Assembly: GCA_022824315.1 (NCBI GenBank)
Contig: JAJEAC010000062.1
Coordinates: 27,284-91,283, forward strand
Length of the DNA stretch: 64,000 nt
Reading direction: 5' to 3'
Source: Silicimonas sp.
GTDB taxonomy: Bacteria; Pseudomonadota; Alphaproteobacteria; Rhodobacterales; Rhodobacteraceae
Made by a program: the position numbers and the translations under genes
In this document: positions 62,222-64,000 of the stretch, one piece after another
Numbering within the stretch: position 1 is the stretch's first letter
Layout: the number at the start of each line of letters is the position of its first letter
The notes under the pieces: model-generated
What the model saw: the letters and a program-made list of their open reading frames with translations, nothing else
Told to the model about the DNA's origin: nothing
The model's database searches: none

Positions 62222-64000
62222 ATGGCCGCATATGACTACGAGACGCACGAGTTCGACTGCATTGTCGTGGGAGCCGGGGGATCGGGCCTCCGCGCGACGC
62301 TGGGCATGGCCGAACAGGGGCTGAGGACGGCCTGCATCACGAAGGTGTTCCCGACCCGCTCGCACACGGTGGCGGCGCAGGGCGGCATCGCGGCCTCGCT
62401 CGGCAACATGGGGCCTGACCACTGGCAATGGCACATGTACGACACGGTGAAAGGGTCCGACTGGCTCGGCGACACCGACGCGATGGAGTACCTCGCCCGC
62501 GAGGCGCCTGCCGCCGTCTACGAGCTTGAGCATTACGGCGTTCCGTTCTCGCGGACCGAAACCGGCCGGATCTACCAGCGGCCGTTCGGCGGCCACACGA
62601 CCGAGTTCGGGGAAGGCCCGCCCGTCCAGCGCACCTGCGCTGCCGCCGACAGGACCGGGCACGCGATACTGCACACGCTCTACGGCCAGTCGCTGAAGCA
62701 CGACGCGGAATTCTACATCGAGTATTTCGCGATCGACCTGATCATGGCCGAGGACGGCACCTGCCAGGGCATTCTTGCCTGGAGCCTGGAGGACGGATCG
62801 CTCCACGTCTTCAACGCGAAGATGACGGTGCTGGCGACAGGCGGCTATGGCCGCGCCTACTTTTCGGCAACGTCGGCCCATACCTGCACCGGCGACGGCG
62901 GCGGCATGGCGGCGCGGGCCGGGCTGCCGCTGCAGGACATGGAATTCGTGCAGTTCCACCCGACCGGGATCTACGGCTCGGGCTGCCTCATCACCGAAGG
63001 CGCACGCGGCGAGGGCGGCTATCTCACCAATTCCGAGGGCGACCGGTTCATGGAGCGCTACGCGCCCACCTACAAGGATCTTGCCAGCCGGGACGTCGTG
63101 AGCCGGTGCATGACCATGGAGATCCGCGAGGGCCGTGGCGTCGGCGCGGAAAAGGACCACATCCACCTTCACCTGAACCACCTGCCGCCGGAGACGCTTG
63201 CGGAACGGCTTCCTGGCATCTCGGAATCGGCGCGCATCTTCGCGGGCGTCGACCTGACGCGCGAACCGATCCCGGTATTGCCAACCGTGCACTACAACAT
63301 GGGCGGCGTGCCCACGAACTACTGGGGCGAGGTGCTGAACCCGGCATCGGACGATCCGGATCGCATCGCGCCCGGCATCATGGCCGTGGGCGAGGCGGGC
63401 TGCGCGAGCGTCCACGGGGCAAACCGTCTCGGCTCGAATTCGCTCATCGACCTCGTGGTCTTCGGGCGTGCCGCCGCGATCCGCGCAGGCGAGGTCGTGG
63501 ACCGGACAGGCGGCAATCCTGCACTGAACATGGCGTCGGTCGACGCCGCCCTCGACCGGTTCGACCGGTTCCGGCATGCCGACGGCACCGTTCCGACGGC
63601 GGAGCTGCGGCTCGACATGCAAAGGACGATGCAGTCCGACGCGGCGGTCTTCCGCACCAGCAAGATCCTGTCCGAAGGCGTGAAGAACATGCAGCGGGTC
63701 GCGTCCAGGATGGACGACATCCAGGTCTCCGACCGGTCCCTCGTCTGGAACTCGGACCTGATGGAGACCTTGGAGCTCGACAACCTGATGGCGAACGCGC
63801 TCGCCACGATCGTCAGTGCCGAGGCACGGAAGGAAAGCCGCGGCGCTCACGCGCATGAGGACTACCCGGAACGCGATGACGACGAGTGGCGCAAGCACAC
63901 GCTGGCCTGGGTCGAGGACGGCGGCGTCAGGCTGGACTACCGTCCCGTTCGGCTGGATCCGCTGACGGAGGAGTCCGACGGCGGGATCGAGTTGAAGCGG
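62222..64000 (+). CDS. sdhA: Succinate dehydrogenase flavoprotein subunit, 3-prime incomplete
   Basis: 593 codons are visible of a protein normally of about 600, so only the last residues lie beyond the window. [24 protein letters not shown] FAD fold (here [20 protein letters not shown]), the covalent-flavin His in [37 protein letters not shown] and [14 protein letters not shown] with active-site residues are all present. It oxidises succinate and passes electrons to SdhB and the membrane quinone site. Confidence 0.96.
   Translation, partial: MAAYDYETHEFDCIVVGAGGSGLRATLGMAEQGLRTACITKVFPTRSHTVAAQGGIAASLGNMGPDHWQWHMYDTVKGSDWLGDTDAMEYLAREAPAAVYELEHYGVPFSRTETGRIYQRPFGGHTTEFGEGPPVQRTCAAADRTGHAILHTLYGQSLKHDAEFYIEYFAIDLIMAEDGTCQGILAWSLEDGSLHVFNAKMTVLATGGYGRAYFSATSAHTCTGDGGGMAARAGLPLQDMEFVQFHPTGIYGSGCLITEGARGEGGYLTNSEGDRFMERYAPTYKDLASRDVVSRCMTMEIREGRGVGAEKDHIHLHLNHLPPETLAERLPGISESARIFAGVDLTREPIPVLPTVHYNMGGVPTNYWGEVLNPASDDPDRIAPGIMAVGEAGCASVHGANRLGSNSLIDLVVFGRAAAIRAGEVVDRTGGNPALNMASVDAALDRFDRFRHADGTVPTAELRLDMQRTMQSDAAVFRTSKILSEGVKNMQRVASRMDDIQVSDRSLVWNSDLMETLELDNLMANALATIVSAEARKESRGAHAHEDYPERDDDEWRKHTLAWVEDGGVRLDYRPVRLDPLTEESDGGIELKR

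Overview
The window looks like a chromosomal segment of a high-GC alphaproteobacterium of the Rhodobacterales (Rhodobacter/Roseobacter type). The grounds are gene order and protein style: an mdh / malyl-CoA thioesterase-like / mesaconyl-CoA hydratase / sdhCDA group, sucCD-sucAB-lpd with a two-lipoyl-domain SucB, lysC next to ptsP, and many solute-binding-protein transporters (ABC and TRAP). No rRNA, tRNA or CRISPR array was seen.

Region 1 (1-23.1 kb) is a dense catabolic neighbourhood. A long minus-strand run carries a TauD-type dioxygenase, a DUF2848 protein, a complete peptide/opine-type ABC transporter, an old-yellow-enzyme (OYE)-type iron-sulfur flavoprotein, a carboxymuconolactone-decarboxylase-like protein, a GMC dehydrogenase with a small subunit, and the start of an EamA exporter. 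Most junctions are 1- or 4-nt stop/start overlaps. A second GMC dehydrogenase lies upstream. Divergent from it is a plus-strand operon: acyl-CoA dehydrogenase, amidohydrolase, CoA ligase, SDR and a second OYE-type enzyme. Converging on that is a minus-strand trio: MmgE/PrpD, an NTF2-like protein and a fumarate-reductase-like flavoprotein. The genes read as one uptake-and-degradation programme for an unidentified cyclic or amine-bearing acid.

Region 2 (23.3-29.7 kb) is a compact sugar-type regulon: TRAP transporter dctP-dctQ-dctM, a ROK-family repressor and a GH32-like glycosidase. The dctP and GH32 promoters carry nearly the same operator at the same distance from the -35 box. It is followed by about 1.2 kb of decayed insertion-sequence remnants (IS630-like and TnpB/IS605-like).

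Region 3 (30.9-46.6 kb) is mostly core: an Asp/Glu racemase-like protein, pth, a sirtuin, a PCuAC copper chaperone, a BrnT toxin relic, lysC, ptsP, and the 2-oxoglutarate dehydrogenase / succinyl-CoA synthetase genes lpd, sucB, sucA, sucD and sucC on the minus strand.

Region 4 (46.7-58.0 kb) is an accessory island between sucC and mdh. It is packed with toxin-antitoxin (TA) modules in successive stages of decay, two antidote / small-membrane-protein pairs without a recognisable toxin, an ATPase, a VOC protein, and an intact two-gene methyltransferase cassette (MttB-like plus GcvT-like).

Region 5 (58.0-64.0 kb) returns to core metabolism: mdh on the minus strand, then a CitE-type lyase/thioesterase, mesaconyl-CoA hydratase and sdhC, sdhD and sdhA on the plus strand; sdhA runs off the right edge.
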